From NCBI RefSeq assembly GCF_018131225.1, contig NZ_JAFCMM010000001.1:1178001-1242000 (forward strand): DNA of 64,000 nt. Reading direction: 5' to 3'. A program made the position numbers and the translations under genes. Each line of letters begins with the position of its first letter. The first letter of the stretch is position 1. Of this stretch, positions 1 to 10,268 are shown in pieces. Below the pieces are notes generated by a model that did not search any database, was not told the DNA's origin, and was given only the letters and a program-made list of their open reading frames with translations. The DNA is from Bradyrhizobium sp. U87765 SZCCT0048. GTDB taxonomy: Bacteria; Pseudomonadota; Alphaproteobacteria; Rhizobiales; Xanthobacteraceae.

Positions 1-1
1 G

Positions 2-892
2 ATGACCGTATGGGCGCGCTTCGGCAGCAAGGCGCCGGCCAAGGTCGTCGCATGGAATCATACCGGTGGCTCCGGTCTCAGTGTCGCGCCACAGATCGAG
101 ACTGTGAAGGATCTCGGCGGCCGGAGCGTCGCCATCCCGTTCTGGTATTCGATCCACAATGTCGTGCTGCAGACCCTGCTGCGAGAGAACGGCCTCGTTC
201 CAGTGTCCAAGCGGACCGGATCGCCTGCGGCGAACGAAGTCAATCTGATCGTGATGGCGCCGGCCGATATGGTGCCCGCCCTGGCGTCCGGACAGATCGC
301 CGGATTTATCGTCGCGGAGCCCTTCAACGCGACCGCAGAGACCCTGGGCGTCGGCAAGATCCTGCGCTTCACCGGCGATGTCTGGAAGGATCACGCCTGC
401 TGCGTCGTGTTCATGCATGAGCGCGACCTGCAGGAGCGTCCCGTCTGGTCGCAGAAGGTCGTCAACGCCATGGTCAAGGCGCAGCTCTGGACCCGCGAGA
501 ACCGCGCCGAGACCGCCGCGCTGCTGTCCAAGGACGGCGTCAACAAATACACGCCGCATGCGACCGCCGTGCTGGAAAAGGTGCTGGCGCCGCCCGACAG
601 CGACAATGTCGCCTACCTGAAATCCGGAGCGATCCGCAATCCGGACTGGCGGGAGCGGCGCATCGATTTCCAGCCCTACCCGTACCCGAGCTATACGGAG
701 GAACTCGTGCGGCGCCTCAAGGACACGCTGATCGAGGGCGAACATGGCTTTCTCGCCAACCTTGACCCGGCCGCAGCCGCTCGCGAACTCGTCGATGACC
801 GGTTCGTCAAGGCGGCCGTCACCGCATCGGGGGGCATGGCCGCATTCGGCTTGCCGGAATCGTTCACCCGCTCGGAGCTCGTCGTCGCGTGA
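2..892 (+). CDS. ABC transporter substrate-binding protein, NrtA/SsuA type (5' end outside window)
   Basis: This is the C-terminal 296 residues of a periplasmic binding protein of the NMT1/SsuA/NrtA family, which bind sulfonates, nitrate or related small anions for ABC import. The visible part has the family's two-lobe pattern, including the hinge region (DLGGRSVAIPFWYS) and the inter-lobe stretch GFIVAEPFNATAETLGVG. The frame is open at the left edge, so the Met at base 2 is probably internal and the signal peptide lies upstream. The stop overlaps the GTG start of the permease gene by four bases (GTGA), showing translational coupling. The substrate cannot be decided here; the serine acetyltransferase downstream hints at sulfur. 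Confidence 0.85.
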   Translation: MTVWARFGSKAPAKVVAWNHTGGSGLSVAPQIETVKDLGGRSVAIPFWYSIHNVVLQTLLRENGLVPVSKRTGSPAANEVNLIVMAPADMVPALASGQIAGFIVAEPFNATAETLGVGKILRFTGDVWKDHACCVVFMHERDLQERPVWSQKVVNAMVKAQLWTRENRAETAALLSKDGVNKYTPHATAVLEKVLAPPDSDNVAYLKSGAIRNPDWRERRIDFQPYPYPSYTEELVRRLKDTLIEGEHGFLANLDPAAAARELVDDRFVKAAVTASGGMAAFGLPESFTRSELVVA

Positions 893-1731
893 CAGCGAGC
901 TGGTCTGCCGACGGAGCTCCGATCGTCACGAACCGCCGGTCCGATGGATCGGACACCGGCGCGATCGTCGCACACCTGCGCGCATCTCTCGGCAGAGGCG
1001 CGCTGGGCCTGACGGGCCTCGGCCTGCTCCTCCTGGCGTGGTGGCTGGGCACCGATGTCCTCGCTCCCGCCGGCTTCATCCAGCGTTTCTCGCCGTCCAG
1101 TACCTTCCATAGTCTCGGGCTGCTGGCGACCCAGTCGGACCTGCCGGTTCATTTGCTGGTCAGCCTTCGCCGCATCGCCGTCGGCCTTGCTCTGGCGCTC
1201 GTGATCGGCGTGCCGCTCGGCCTCGCCGTCGGGCGCTCCGGATGGTTGAACGCAGCGACCTCGCCTGCCTTCCAGTTCCTGCGCATGATTTCGCCGCTGT
1301 CGTGGATGCCCCTTGCGGTGATGGTCTTCGGCGTCGGCGACCGGCCGATCTACTTCCTGCTCACCTTTGCCGCCGTCTGGCCGATTCTGCTGAATACGGC
1401 CGAGGGCGTGCGACGTCTGGAGCCGAGCTGGCTGCGCCTCGCGGCCAGCCTGTCAGCGACACGATGGGAGACGCTGCGGCACGTGATCGTTCCCGGCATC
1501 CTCGGCTACATCCTGACGGGACTGCGGCTGTCCATCGGGATCGTCTGGATCGTGCTGGTGCCCTGCGAGATGCTCGGGGTTTCCGCCGGGCTCGGCTACT
1601 TCATTCTCGATACCCGCGATCGCCTCGCCTATCCGGAACTGATGGCGATGGTGCTGATCATCGGGTTTCTGGGCTTCCTGCTCGATGGCGGAGCAAGGCT
1701 GCTCTATCGCTCGGTGGCACGCGGGCATTGA
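889..1731 (+). CDS. ABC transporter permease, SsuC/TauC/NrtB type
   Basis: A 280-residue inner-membrane permease with about six hydrophobic segments, the first near residues 40-60. It carries the cytoplasmic EAA-like loop typical of BPD importers (LAASLSATRWETLRHVIVPG, near residues 185-204), which docks on the ATPase. It starts with GTG overlapping the stop of the binding-protein gene. No ATP-binding gene follows before the serine acetyltransferase, so the ATPase is expected upstream of the window. Family assignment is firm; the transported anion (sulfonate, nitrate, taurine or other) is not. Confidence 0.9.
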   Translation: MTASWSADGAPIVTNRRSDGSDTGAIVAHLRASLGRGALGLTGLGLLLLAWWLGTDVLAPAGFIQRFSPSSTFHSLGLLATQSDLPVHLLVSLRRIAVGLALALVIGVPLGLAVGRSGWLNAATSPAFQFLRMISPLSWMPLAVMVFGVGDRPIYFLLTFAAVWPILLNTAEGVRRLEPSWLRLAASLSATRWETLRHVIVPGILGYILTGLRLSIGIVWIVLVPCEMLGVSAGLGYFILDTRDRLAYPELMAMVLIIGFLGFLLDGGARLLYRSVARGH

Positions 1732-1796
1732 GCACGCCTGTTCCTTGACAGCCCGTTGTCACGAATGGCTGGATTGATGATCTGAAGGGGGATCAC

Positions 1797-2753
1797 ATGG
1801 CAAGCGACGCGTTGCGGATAAGCGACAGTGACGACATCGACGAGCGCACGCGCCCTGGACCGCGCTGGCGCCTCGACACCATCGTCGCCGAACTGCGCCG
1901 GTCGCGGGACGAACTGCACAACATCCGAAACGACGACCCGGCTCGCCGTGCCCCCTCCCGGGAGGCGCTCGGCAAGGTGCTCGACGGCCTGATCGAGGCG
2001 CTGTTTCCACGCCATTACGGCCAGTCCGATGTCGATCGCGAGACCATCGACTATTTCGTCGGCAATACGCTGAACGTCGCTCTCAACGGCCTGCTCGAGC
2101 AGGTTCATCGCGGCGCGATCTTCGTGTCGCGCGAAGACGCATCAGAGCAACATCGCGAGGATGCGACAGCGCTGGTTCGCGCCTTCGCCTCGCGCCTGCC
2201 GGAAATCCGCGGCCTGCTCGTCAGCGACCTGCGCGCGGCGTTCAGCGGCGATCCGGCGGCGACCAATTTTCCGGAGATCCTGATCGGATATCCCGGCATG
2301 ACCGCGATCATCCATCACCGTCTCGCCCATGTGCTGCATCAGCTCGGCGCGCGTCTTGTCGCCCGCCTGGTCGCCGAGATCGCCCATGCCCGCACCGGCA
2401 TCGACATCCATCCTGGCGCAACCATCGGGCCGAGCTTCTTCATCGATCATGGTACCGGGGTGGTGATCGGCGAGACCACGATCATCGGCGAACGCGTCCG
2501 CATCTACCAGGCCGTCACCCTCGGCGCACGGCACTTCCCGAAGGATGGCACTGGCAGCCTGGTCAAGGGTGGCGCGCGCCACCCCATCGTCGAGGACGAT
2601 GTCGTGATCTATGCCGGCGCCACCATCCTCGGCCGTGTCGTGGTCGGGCGCGGCTCGACGATCGGCGGCAACGTCTGGCTGACCGACAACGTGCCGCCGG
2701 GCAGCTTCGTCAGCCAGGCCAGCGCGCGCAGCAAGAGCAACGACGCCGGCTGA
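1797..2753 (+). CDS. Serine O-acetyltransferase, EpsC/CysE-like
   Basis: A 318-residue protein with a long helical N-terminal region and a C-terminal left-handed beta-helix of hexapeptide repeats. Visible motifs are GIDIHPGATIGPSFFIDHG, GVVIGETTIIG and GNVWLTDNVPPGSFV. The His-containing DIHPGA and IDHGTG motifs are those of serine acetyltransferases, which make O-acetylserine from L-serine and acetyl-CoA for cysteine synthesis. The long N-terminus matches the EpsC branch better than E. coli CysE (273 residues). A GGGGATCAC stretch lies just before the ATG. It is 65 bp downstream of the permease gene on the same strand, so a sulfur-supply operon is plausible. Confidence 0.88.
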   Translation: MASDALRISDSDDIDERTRPGPRWRLDTIVAELRRSRDELHNIRNDDPARRAPSREALGKVLDGLIEALFPRHYGQSDVDRETIDYFVGNTLNVALNGLLEQVHRGAIFVSREDASEQHREDATALVRAFASRLPEIRGLLVSDLRAAFSGDPAATNFPEILIGYPGMTAIIHHRLAHVLHQLGARLVARLVAEIAHARTGIDIHPGATIGPSFFIDHGTGVVIGETTIIGERVRIYQAVTLGARHFPKDGTGSLVKGGARHPIVEDDVVIYAGATILGRVVVGRGSTIGGNVWLTDNVPPGSFVSQASARSKSNDAG

Positions 2754-2777
2754 ACACCGTCCTGCGCCGCCAGCCGC

Positions 2778-3299
2778 TCACGCGGCAGCGCTCACCGCTC
2801 CCTTGTGAAGCGCGAGTTCCACCGGCGTCGGGTTGCGCAGGATGTCCAGCACCGGACAATGACGATCGACGACCTCCTTCAGGCGGGCGAGATCGGCGTC
2901 CGACGCCGGGCTGTCGAGAACCACGTCAGCACGGATCGCCTGAAAGCCTGGACGCACGCTGTCATCGACATTGAAAAACCCGCGCAGATCGATCGCGCCG
3001 GCCAGCTTGACCGAGACGCCGTTCAGCGGAATGCCGAGGGCATCGGCATAGAGCCGATAGGTGATCTCCTGACACGCGCCGAGGGCCGCGAGAACATACT
3101 CGACCGGATTGGGCGCAGTGTCCTGACCGCCGAGGCCCGCGGGCTCGTCGACGCCCACCGTGAACTGACGGACCGTCACGGCGCTATCGAGGCCGTGCCC
3201 CTGGCGGCTCTGCGCCTCGAACGTGGCCTGCGCCTGCGCGGGATCCGCACCGAGCGCCGTCTGCGTTCCCGTAAACACGTCCTTGAACCTGAAGCTCAT
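2778..3299 (-). CDS. OsmC family peroxiredoxin-like protein
   Basis: A 173-residue OsmC/Ohr-family protein. These cytoplasmic proteins reduce organic or fatty-acid hydroperoxides with two cysteines. The two expected cysteines are present: Cys76 in ALGACQEIT and Cys148 in DRHCPVLDIL. An in-frame extension of 84 codons exists upstream, but the ATG at 3299 is preceded by GGGGAGA at good spacing and begins where homologous proteins begin, so the short start is used. The region from 3300 to 3592 holds its promoter and no gene that I can see. Which hydroperoxide it acts on is unknown. Confidence 0.88.
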   Translation of the reverse strand: MSFRFKDVFTGTQTALGADPAQAQATFEAQSRQGHGLDSAVTVRQFTVGVDEPAGLGGQDTAPNPVEYVLAALGACQEITYRLYADALGIPLNGVSVKLAGAIDLRGFFNVDDSVRPGFQAIRADVVLDSPASDADLARLKEVVDRHCPVLDILRNPTPVELALHKGAVSAAA

Positions 3300-3592
3300 C
3301 GTTGTCTCCCCGTCAGCCCGGTGGGCATACCGTGCGTGATCGTGCGGCGGCGCCCATGGTGAGATCAACCAGCCGCAACAAAAAACGATATCCGGTATGC
3401 CATCCGCCACATGCCCGGCAAATCCGTGCCCTGCTGCGCAGCATCGCAGGGCGAATGTGCTGCGGCTTGCCATCTCCAGGACAGCGCCCTTGAGCAATCG
3501 ACCGTGCATGTCGCTAAGTGGCGACGCAGCGGTGGATGCGGCATTCGTCAATCGGACTACAGCAGGGTGATACGAATGTCACAACCGCGGCA

Positions 3593-4234
3593 TTAACGTG
3601 CGCGCTTCCCCGGCGCCTTGCCGCCGGCCGGACTGCTTTCGCCCGACGTGCCCGGCCGCACCCGCAGGCCATCGATGAAGACATCGAGCAGACGCAGCAC
3701 GCTCGCCTGCCAGCCGGGCTGATCGTGCAGGTAGCACATGCCGATCAGCGCGCGCAGCAGATCCTCAGGACCGACGTCGGCGCGGATTTCTCCGGCCTCG
3801 ACCGCACGGGTGAGCAGCGCGCCGACCGCCCTGGTCAGCCGCTCGAACGAAAAGGCGACAAGATCCGACGACGACCCATGCGCCGCGAGTGCCAGCGCCG
3901 CCGCCATGCCCTTCTTGGTGGCGACGAACGCGACATTGGAGTGCAGCCACTGTCGCAGCGCCTCGACCGGCGAGTCCGCATTCTTCAGCGCGTCTGCGAG
4001 TTCGCCGAGCTGGTCGACCTCGCGCCGGTACACTGCCTCGTAGAGCGCCTCGCGGGTTGGAAAGTGGCGATAGAGCGTCCCGATCCCGACGCCGGCCCGA
4101 CGCGCCACCGCCTCGAGGCTGGCGTCCGCGCCGCCCGCGCTGAACACAGCCTTGGCAGCTTCGAGCACACGCTCGCGATTGCGGAGCGCATCGGCGCGCG
4201 GCTTGCGAGAGCCCTCTGCGGACCGGCCTGTCAT
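3593..4234 (-). CDS. TetR family transcriptional regulator
   Basis: A 213-residue TetR-type repressor. The N-terminal helix-turn-helix is clear around residues 39-68 (SLEAVARRAGVGIGTLYRHF) and is followed by an all-helical ligand-binding domain. It is transcribed divergently from the PaoABC-like operon, and a perfect 17-bp palindrome lies in the 196-bp gap, 37 bp from its start. This is the standard layout for a TetR repressor controlling itself and its divergent neighbour. The inducer is probably an aldehyde or related compound, by inference from the neighbour only. Confidence 0.9.
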   Translation of the reverse strand: MTGRSAEGSRKPRADALRNRERVLEAAKAVFSAGGADASLEAVARRAGVGIGTLYRHFPTREALYEAVYRREVDQLGELADALKNADSPVEALRQWLHSNVAFVATKKGMAAALALAAHGSSSDLVAFSFERLTRAVGALLTRAVEAGEIRADVGPEDLLRALIGMCYLHDQPGWQASVLRLLDVFIDGLRVRPGTSGESSPAGGKAPGKRAR

Positions 4235-4270
4235 TTCATCACTGGCCTTCTTTCCGACCTCACTTGAAAA

Positions 4271-4287
4271 ACGGAGGAAGCCTCCGT
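4271..4287. promoter_or_regulatory. 17-bp palindrome, probable TetR operator
   Basis: ACGGAGG-AAG-CCTCCGT is a perfect 7-bp inverted repeat with a 3-bp spacer. It lies between the divergent tetR-type gene (start 4234) and the aldehyde dehydrogenase operon (start 4431). Size and symmetry fit a TetR dimer site. Binding is inferred. Confidence 0.6.
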
Positions 4288-4430
4288 ATACTACACCACA
4301 TCATCGGCTACGCCCACCGCTCGATCGAGAACGCGGTCCGCGCACGATGAACGATCTGCAGCCCGACGCGTTGCCGGGCAGCGACGACTCCTGACGATTC
4401 TGCTGACCATAGCATCGATCGGAACACCGT

Positions 4431-4936
4431 ATGAACATGTTGATCCGCCTCACCGTCAACGGTGAGCGGCGTGATGTCGCGCTGGACGACCCGCGCGTGA
4501 CGCTGCTCGACCTCCTGCGCGAACGTCTCGACCTCACCGGCACCAAGAAAGGATGCGACCGCGGCCAGTGCGGCGCCTGCACCGTGCTGGTCGACGGCCG
4601 CCGTATCAACTCCTGCCTCACCCTCGCCGCCAGCCTCGACGGTGCCGACATCCTCACCATCGAAGGTGTCGCCCATGGCGACACGCTGCATCCGGTGCAA
4701 GCCGCCTTCATCGCCCATGACGGCTTCCAGTGCGGCTTCTGCACCCCCGGCCAGATTATGAGCGCCATCGGCTTGATCCGCGAAGCGCAGACCGGCGACG
4801 ATCCCGAGCGCATTCGCGAAGCCATGAGCGGCAATCTCTGTCGCTGCGGCGCCTATGCCGGCATCACTGAAGCCGTGATCGAAGCGCAGCGCGCCCTCGC
4901 CCGCACCGAAACGACGACCAGCGAGGAGCGCGCGGC

Positions 4937-4940
<4 letters not shown>
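4431..4940 (+). CDS. Molybdenum aldehyde dehydrogenase, 2Fe-2S subunit (PaoA/YagT-like)
   Basis: A 169-residue electron-transfer subunit of the xanthine oxidase family. The plant-type 2Fe-2S ligands are Cys42, 47, 50 and 62 (GCDRGQCGAC), and the second, helical cluster uses Cys101, 104, 137 and 139 (CGFCTPG and NLCRCG). It is the first gene of a three-gene operon overlapping the next by four bases (ATGA). E. coli PaoA carries a Tat signal peptide and works in the periplasm; this protein starts directly at MNMLIRLTVNG with no twin-arginine leader, so the complex is predicted to be cytoplasmic. Confidence 0.93.
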
Positions 4941-5984
<1,044 letters not shown>

Positions 5985-5995
<11 letters not shown>

Positions 5996-8249
5996 GATCA
6001 GTCTCACCCGCGACCCCGCCCACCTGCGACAGGGGTCGAACATCGGCCAGCCGCTGACGCGCCGCGACGGCGTGCTCAAGGTGACCGGTCGCGCGCGCTA
6101 TGCCGCCGACAACCATCCGCCCGGCATGCTCTATGCCGTGCTCGCGACCAGCAGCATCGCCCGCGGGCGCGTCGCGTTTCTCAATGTCGCCGCGGCCAAG
6201 GCCCATCCTGGCGTCGTCGAGGTGATGACGCCGGCGAACCGTCCACCGCTGGCGGACGATCCCGACGCCAAGGCCCACCCGTTCATGTTCCGCCTCGATC
6301 TGCTGCAGAATGACGGAGTGCGCTATGCGCAGCAGACGATCGCCGTGGTGATCGCGCAGACGCTCGAGGCCGCCACCGAAGGCGCAGCACTGCTCGCGCC
6401 GCGTTACGACGTGCTGCCGCCGCGCATCGGTCTCGATGCCGGCGAGCCGTTCGTGCCACCGGCCGTGGGCGTCGGCAATCCCGCGAGTGAGCGGCATGGC
6501 GATGTCGAGGCCGCGCTCGGCCATGCCGCGCACCGCGTCGAGGCAACTTATGAGACGCCATTGCAGTACCACAACGCGATGGAACCTCACGCCATCGTCG
6601 CCGCGTGGGACGGCGACATCCTGTCCATCGACACCCCGACCCAGGGCCTCGCCATGGCCCAGGGGCGCCTCGCCGGCCTCCTCGGCATGCCGCCGGATCG
6701 CATCCACATCCGCAGCCCGTTCCTCGGCGGCGGCTTCGGCTCGAAAGGCCTGATCTCCGGCCCGCAGATCCTCGGCGTGCTGGCCGCAAGGCTTGTCGGA
6801 CGTCCGGTCAAGCTGGTGCTGCGCCGCGACCAGATGTACGGCCCGGTCGGCCACCGCTCGGCGAGCCGCCAGCGGCTGCGGCTCGGCGTCGCCGCCGACG
6901 GCACCTTGACCGCCATCGATCATCACGCGCGCATCGCATCCAGCAGCTTCGACGACTTCTACGAGCCAGCGGCCAACGCCTCGCATTCGCTCTACGCCAG
7001 CGCGGCGATCGCGACCTCCCATGATGCCGTGCGCGTCGATACCGGCACGCCGCTGTTCATGCGCGCGCCCGGCGAAGCCACCGGCTCGCTGGCCCTCGAG
7101 AGCGCCATCGACGAGGCTGCGCACGCTTGCGGCATGGACCCCCTCGCCTTCCGCTTGCGCAACTATGCCGACATCGAGCCGATGACCGGCAAGCCGTTCT
7201 CCTCCAAGGCCCTGCGCGAGTGCTATACGCAGGGAGCAGAGCGCTTCGGCTGGGCACGGCGACCGCTGGCGCCGCGGCAGATGCGCGACGAGGCCGGCTT
7301 CCTGGTCGGCTGGGGCATGGGCACGGCGACCTTCCCGGCGCTGATGTTCGCGGCGGAAGCCCGTGCGGTGCTGCGGCGCGACGGCTCGGGCGTGATGGAA
7401 ACCGGCGCCCATGACATGGGCCAGGGCGCGTGGACCGCCCTCGCCCAGATCGCGGGCGATGCGCTCGGCCTCGATGTCGATGCCGTCACCTTCCAGGCCG
7501 GCACCTCGGACCTGCCGGACGCGGGCATCGCCGGCGGCTCCGCACACACCGCCACCGCCGGCATGGCGATCCACAATGCCGGCGCGGCGGTGATCGCCAA
7601 GCTGGCGGCGCTCGCCACCACCGACCGTCGCTCGCCGCTGTTCGGCGCCGACAACGCCGGCGTAACGGCGCGCAACGGCCGCCTGTTTCGCCGCGACGAC
7701 GACGGCCGCAGCGAGAGCTACGGCGACATACTCGCACGTGCGGGCCTTGCCGAAGTCGAGGCGCGCGGCAACGGCGCCGCCGATCCCGCCGCTCAGTCAA
7801 CCTACGCCATGCATGCCCATGGTGCGGTGTACGCCGAGGTCAAGGTCGATCCCGACCTCGGCCAGATCAGGGTCAGCCGGCTCGTCGGCGCCTTCGCCGC
7901 GGGACGGATCATCAACCCGCGCATGGTGCGCAGCCAGTTGCTCGGCGGCATGATCTGGGGCGTGTCGTTCACGCTGCACGAGGAGGCGGTCATGGATCGG
8001 CGCAGCGGTCGCACGCTGAACGCCAACCTCGCCGAGTACCATGTGCCGGTGAACGCGGACGTTCCTTCCCTCGACGTCGTGACGGTGGACGAGCACGATC
8101 CGCACGTCAACGCACTCGGCATCAAGGGCGTCGGCGAGATCGGGGTCACCGGCAGCGCCGGCGCCGTGGCCAATGCAGTGTGGCACGCGACCGGGGTCCG
8201 GCCGCGTCACTTCCCGATCCGGCTCGACCACCTGCTGACGCCGCACTGA
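5985..8249 (+). CDS. Molybdenum aldehyde dehydrogenase, molybdopterin-binding subunit (PaoC/YagR-like)
   Basis: A 754-residue catalytic subunit of the xanthine oxidase family. Visible motifs are SPFLGGGFGSKG near residue 245, GAHDMGQGAWTALAQIAG in the middle, and the C-terminal GIKGVGEIGVTG containing the active-site Glu that activates water at the Mo centre. The ATG at 5985 (MSSEISLTRD) is preferred over a start 17 codons upstream because it gives the normal short overlap with the FAD subunit. With its partners it should oxidise aldehydes or N-heterocycles to acids. A strong terminator follows at 8277. The exact substrate is unknown. Confidence 0.93.
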
Positions 8250-8276
8250 ACACGGCTGCAGCATTTCCCAAACGCA

Positions 8277-8309
8277 AAGCGCCGGGGACCTCGCCCCGGC
8301 GCTTCTTTT
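8277..8309. terminator. Rho-independent terminator
   Basis: An 11-bp perfect stem (AAGCGCCGGGG / CCCCGGCGCTT) with a 6-base loop (ACCTCG), followed by CTTTT. It lies between the convergent aldehyde dehydrogenase operon and serA and may serve both strands. Confidence 0.85.
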
Positions 8310-8322
8310 CTCAACCGTGTGA

Positions 8323-9591
8323 TCAGTTCTTGTATTCGTACAGCAACCGCGCGCGGATCGTGCCGTCGAGCGCCCGGATGTCGGCGAGCACCTGCTGGGT
8401 GTCGGCTGCGGACGCATCCGCGTCGAGCACTACATAACCAACGTCGCTGTAGGTCTCGTAGTACTGCGCCGCGATATTGACCGAGCGCCGCGCCAGCACA
8501 TCGTTCAGCCGGCCGAGCATGCCCGGCAGGTTGCGCTGCACCTGGATGAAGCGCGTGCCCTGCGGGCGCGCCGGCAGTTGCACCTGCGGGAAGTTGACCG
8601 CGCCCACCGTCGAGCCGGTGTCGCTGTAGTCGATCAGCTTGCGCGCCACCTCGGCGCCGATCCGCTCCTGCGCTTCCTCCGTGGAGCCACCGATGTGCGG
8701 GGTGAGGATGACGTTGTCGAGGCCCTGCAGCGGTGTGACGAACCGCTCGCCATTGGCGCCCGGCTCGACCGGAAAGACGTCGACCGCCGCGCCGCGCAAA
8801 TGACCGTCGCGCAGGGCTTCGGCCAGCGCATCGAGGTCGACCACCGTGCCGCGGCTGTTGTTGATGAAGTAGGCGCCCTTCTTCATCGCCCGGATCTCGT
8901 CGCGGCCGATCATCCCCTGGGTCGCCGGGGTCTCCGGCACGTGCAGCGTGACGATGTCGCTCTGCCCCAGCAGGTCCTGCAGACTCGTGCTCGGCTCGGT
9001 ATTGCCGTGGCGCAGCTTGTCGGTGTGGTCGTAATAGACCACCCGCATGCCCATCGCCTCGGCGAGGTTGGAGAGCTGCGAGCCGATGTTGCCGTAGCCG
9101 ACGATGCCCAGCGTCTTGCCGCGCACTTCGTGGCTGTTGTTCGCAGACTTGTCCCAGAGCCCGGCATGAGCGCCGTTGGAGCGTCCGATCACCCGGCGCA
9201 GCAGCATGACGATCTCGCCGATCACCAGTTCGGCGACGCTGCGGGTGTTGGAGAACGGCGCGTTGAACACGGGGATGCCGTGCTGGCGCGCGGCATTGAG
9301 ATCGACCTGGTTGGTGCCGACGCTGAAGCAGCCGATCGCGATCAGGCGGTCCGCCGCCTCGAGCACCTCCGGCGTGATCTGGGTGCGCGAGCGGATGCCG
9401 AGGAGGTGCACCCCATGCAACGCTTCCTTGAGCGCGGCGCCGTCGAGCGCCTTGGGCAGGCGCGTCACATTGGTGTAGCCCGCGCCGGTAACCAGCTCGA
9501 CAGCGCTGTCATTGACCCCCTCGAGCAGCAGGACGCGGATCTTGTCCTTGGCGAGCGACAGTTGCGGAGACGGAGACTGGGAGATGGGCAC
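8323..9591 (-). CDS. serA: D-3-phosphoglycerate dehydrogenase, E. coli SerA-type
   Basis: A 422-residue enzyme catalysing the first step of serine synthesis, 3-phosphoglycerate to 3-phosphohydroxypyruvate with NAD. It has the D-isomer dehydrogenase fold: GIVGYGNIGSQL for NAD binding, FINNSRGTVVDLDAL with the catalytic Arg, and NVILTPHIGGSTEEAQ with the catalytic His. The C-terminal ACT domain (NLPGMLGRLNDVLA) is expected to bind serine for feedback. The frame runs 37 codons upstream, but the GTG at 9591 after GAAGGA gives the E. coli-like N-terminus (SLAKDKIRVLLLEG) and length, so it is chosen. It is the short 410-residue class, not the roughly 525-residue class. Confidence 0.92.
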   Translation of the reverse strand: MPISQSPSPQLSLAKDKIRVLLLEGVNDSAVELVTGAGYTNVTRLPKALDGAALKEALHGVHLLGIRSRTQITPEVLEAADRLIAIGCFSVGTNQVDLNAARQHGIPVFNAPFSNTRSVAELVIGEIVMLLRRVIGRSNGAHAGLWDKSANNSHEVRGKTLGIVGYGNIGSQLSNLAEAMGMRVVYYDHTDKLRHGNTEPSTSLQDLLGQSDIVTLHVPETPATQGMIGRDEIRAMKKGAYFINNSRGTVVDLDALAEALRDGHLRGAAVDVFPVEPGANGERFVTPLQGLDNVILTPHIGGSTEEAQERIGAEVARKLIDYSDTGSTVGAVNFPQVQLPARPQGTRFIQVQRNLPGMLGRLNDVLARRSVNIAAQYYETYSDVGYVVLDADASAADTQQVLADIRALDGTIRARLLYEYKN

Positions 9592-9915
9592 GAGCGCGGC
9601 ATCCTTCGGCGGTGATGAACGACCAGTCCGGCGCCCCGGCCGGACATCGGGTCGGGATTCGCCCGCATGATCGCGGTTTTCCGGCGCACATATGGCACGC
9701 ACACACCGCCAATCAATCGCAAAATCGCGAGAACAATATTTTCATCATGCCACTCAACATGGAAAATACCCTTTAATTTTCAATACTATAGGGGAAATTC
9801 ATTTCAGCTTCACAGGAGCCAAAGCACGAAACCGGCACGAAAATGCCGCGCAGGCCGTTGATCCATCGAACGTTTCAAGGTCAAACTCGCGCGATCTGTT
9901 GCAAAGGAGGCGAGC
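9592..9915. other. Intergenic region between serA and the psiF-like gene
   Basis: About 320 bases without a supported gene. The part from 9700 to 9800 is clearly AT-rich for this genome and probably holds the promoters of the divergent serA and psiF-like genes. A TACTAT hexamer near 9784 could be a -10 box, but I see no convincing -35. A GGAGGCG stretch precedes the psiF-like ATG. Confidence 0.5.
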
Positions 9916-10164
9916 ATGAAACGGATCGTTGTTGCTGCTGTGGTGTCGATGCTGACGATGGGCGCTGCGTTCGCCCAGGATACCTCCTGCGAAACGAAGG
10001 CGGTCGGCAAGGACGGCAAGGCGCTCGCGGGCGCGGCCAAGACGTCGTTCATGAAGAAGTGCATGGCCGACACCTGCGCCACCAAGGCGGTCAGTTCGGA
10101 CGGCAAGCCGCTGTCCGGCGCGGCCAAGAACAGCTTCATGAAGAAGTGCGAAAAGGGCGCCTGA
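9916..10164 (+). CDS. Small secreted PsiF-repeat protein
   Basis: An 82-residue protein with a signal peptide (residues 1-20, cleaved after AAFA) and two copies of the PsiF repeat. Each copy has a KAVxxDGKxLxGAAKxSFMKKC core, at about residues 30-49 and 59-78, ending in Lys-Lys-Cys. E. coli PsiF is named for phosphate-starvation induction, but its function is unknown. Each repeat also has an upstream Cys (Cys25 and Cys54), so two disulfides are possible in the periplasm. A GGAGG ribosome site is present and a hairpin follows. No functional link with serA or the purine genes can be shown. Confidence 0.88.
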   Translation: MKRIVVAAVVSMLTMGAAFAQDTSCETKAVGKDGKALAGAAKTSFMKKCMADTCATKAVSSDGKPLSGAAKNSFMKKCEKGA

Positions 10165-10189
10165 GGCGCCCCGATCACGTATCATTCAC

Positions 10190-10222
10190 AGGCGGGGCCG
10201 ATCAGCCCCGCCTGAATTGTTT
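10190..10222 (+). terminator. Hairpin after the psiF-like gene
   Basis: AGGCGGGGC / GCCCCGCCT form a perfect 9-bp stem with a 6-base loop (CGATCA), followed by GAATTGTTT. The T-run is weak, so this is a moderate terminator. It lies between the psiF-like gene and the convergent permease gene. Confidence 0.6.
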
Positions 10223-10268
10223 GGGAGAAGGGCCAGCGCCCTTCCCGCTGTCCGTTCCGGCGCCGCCG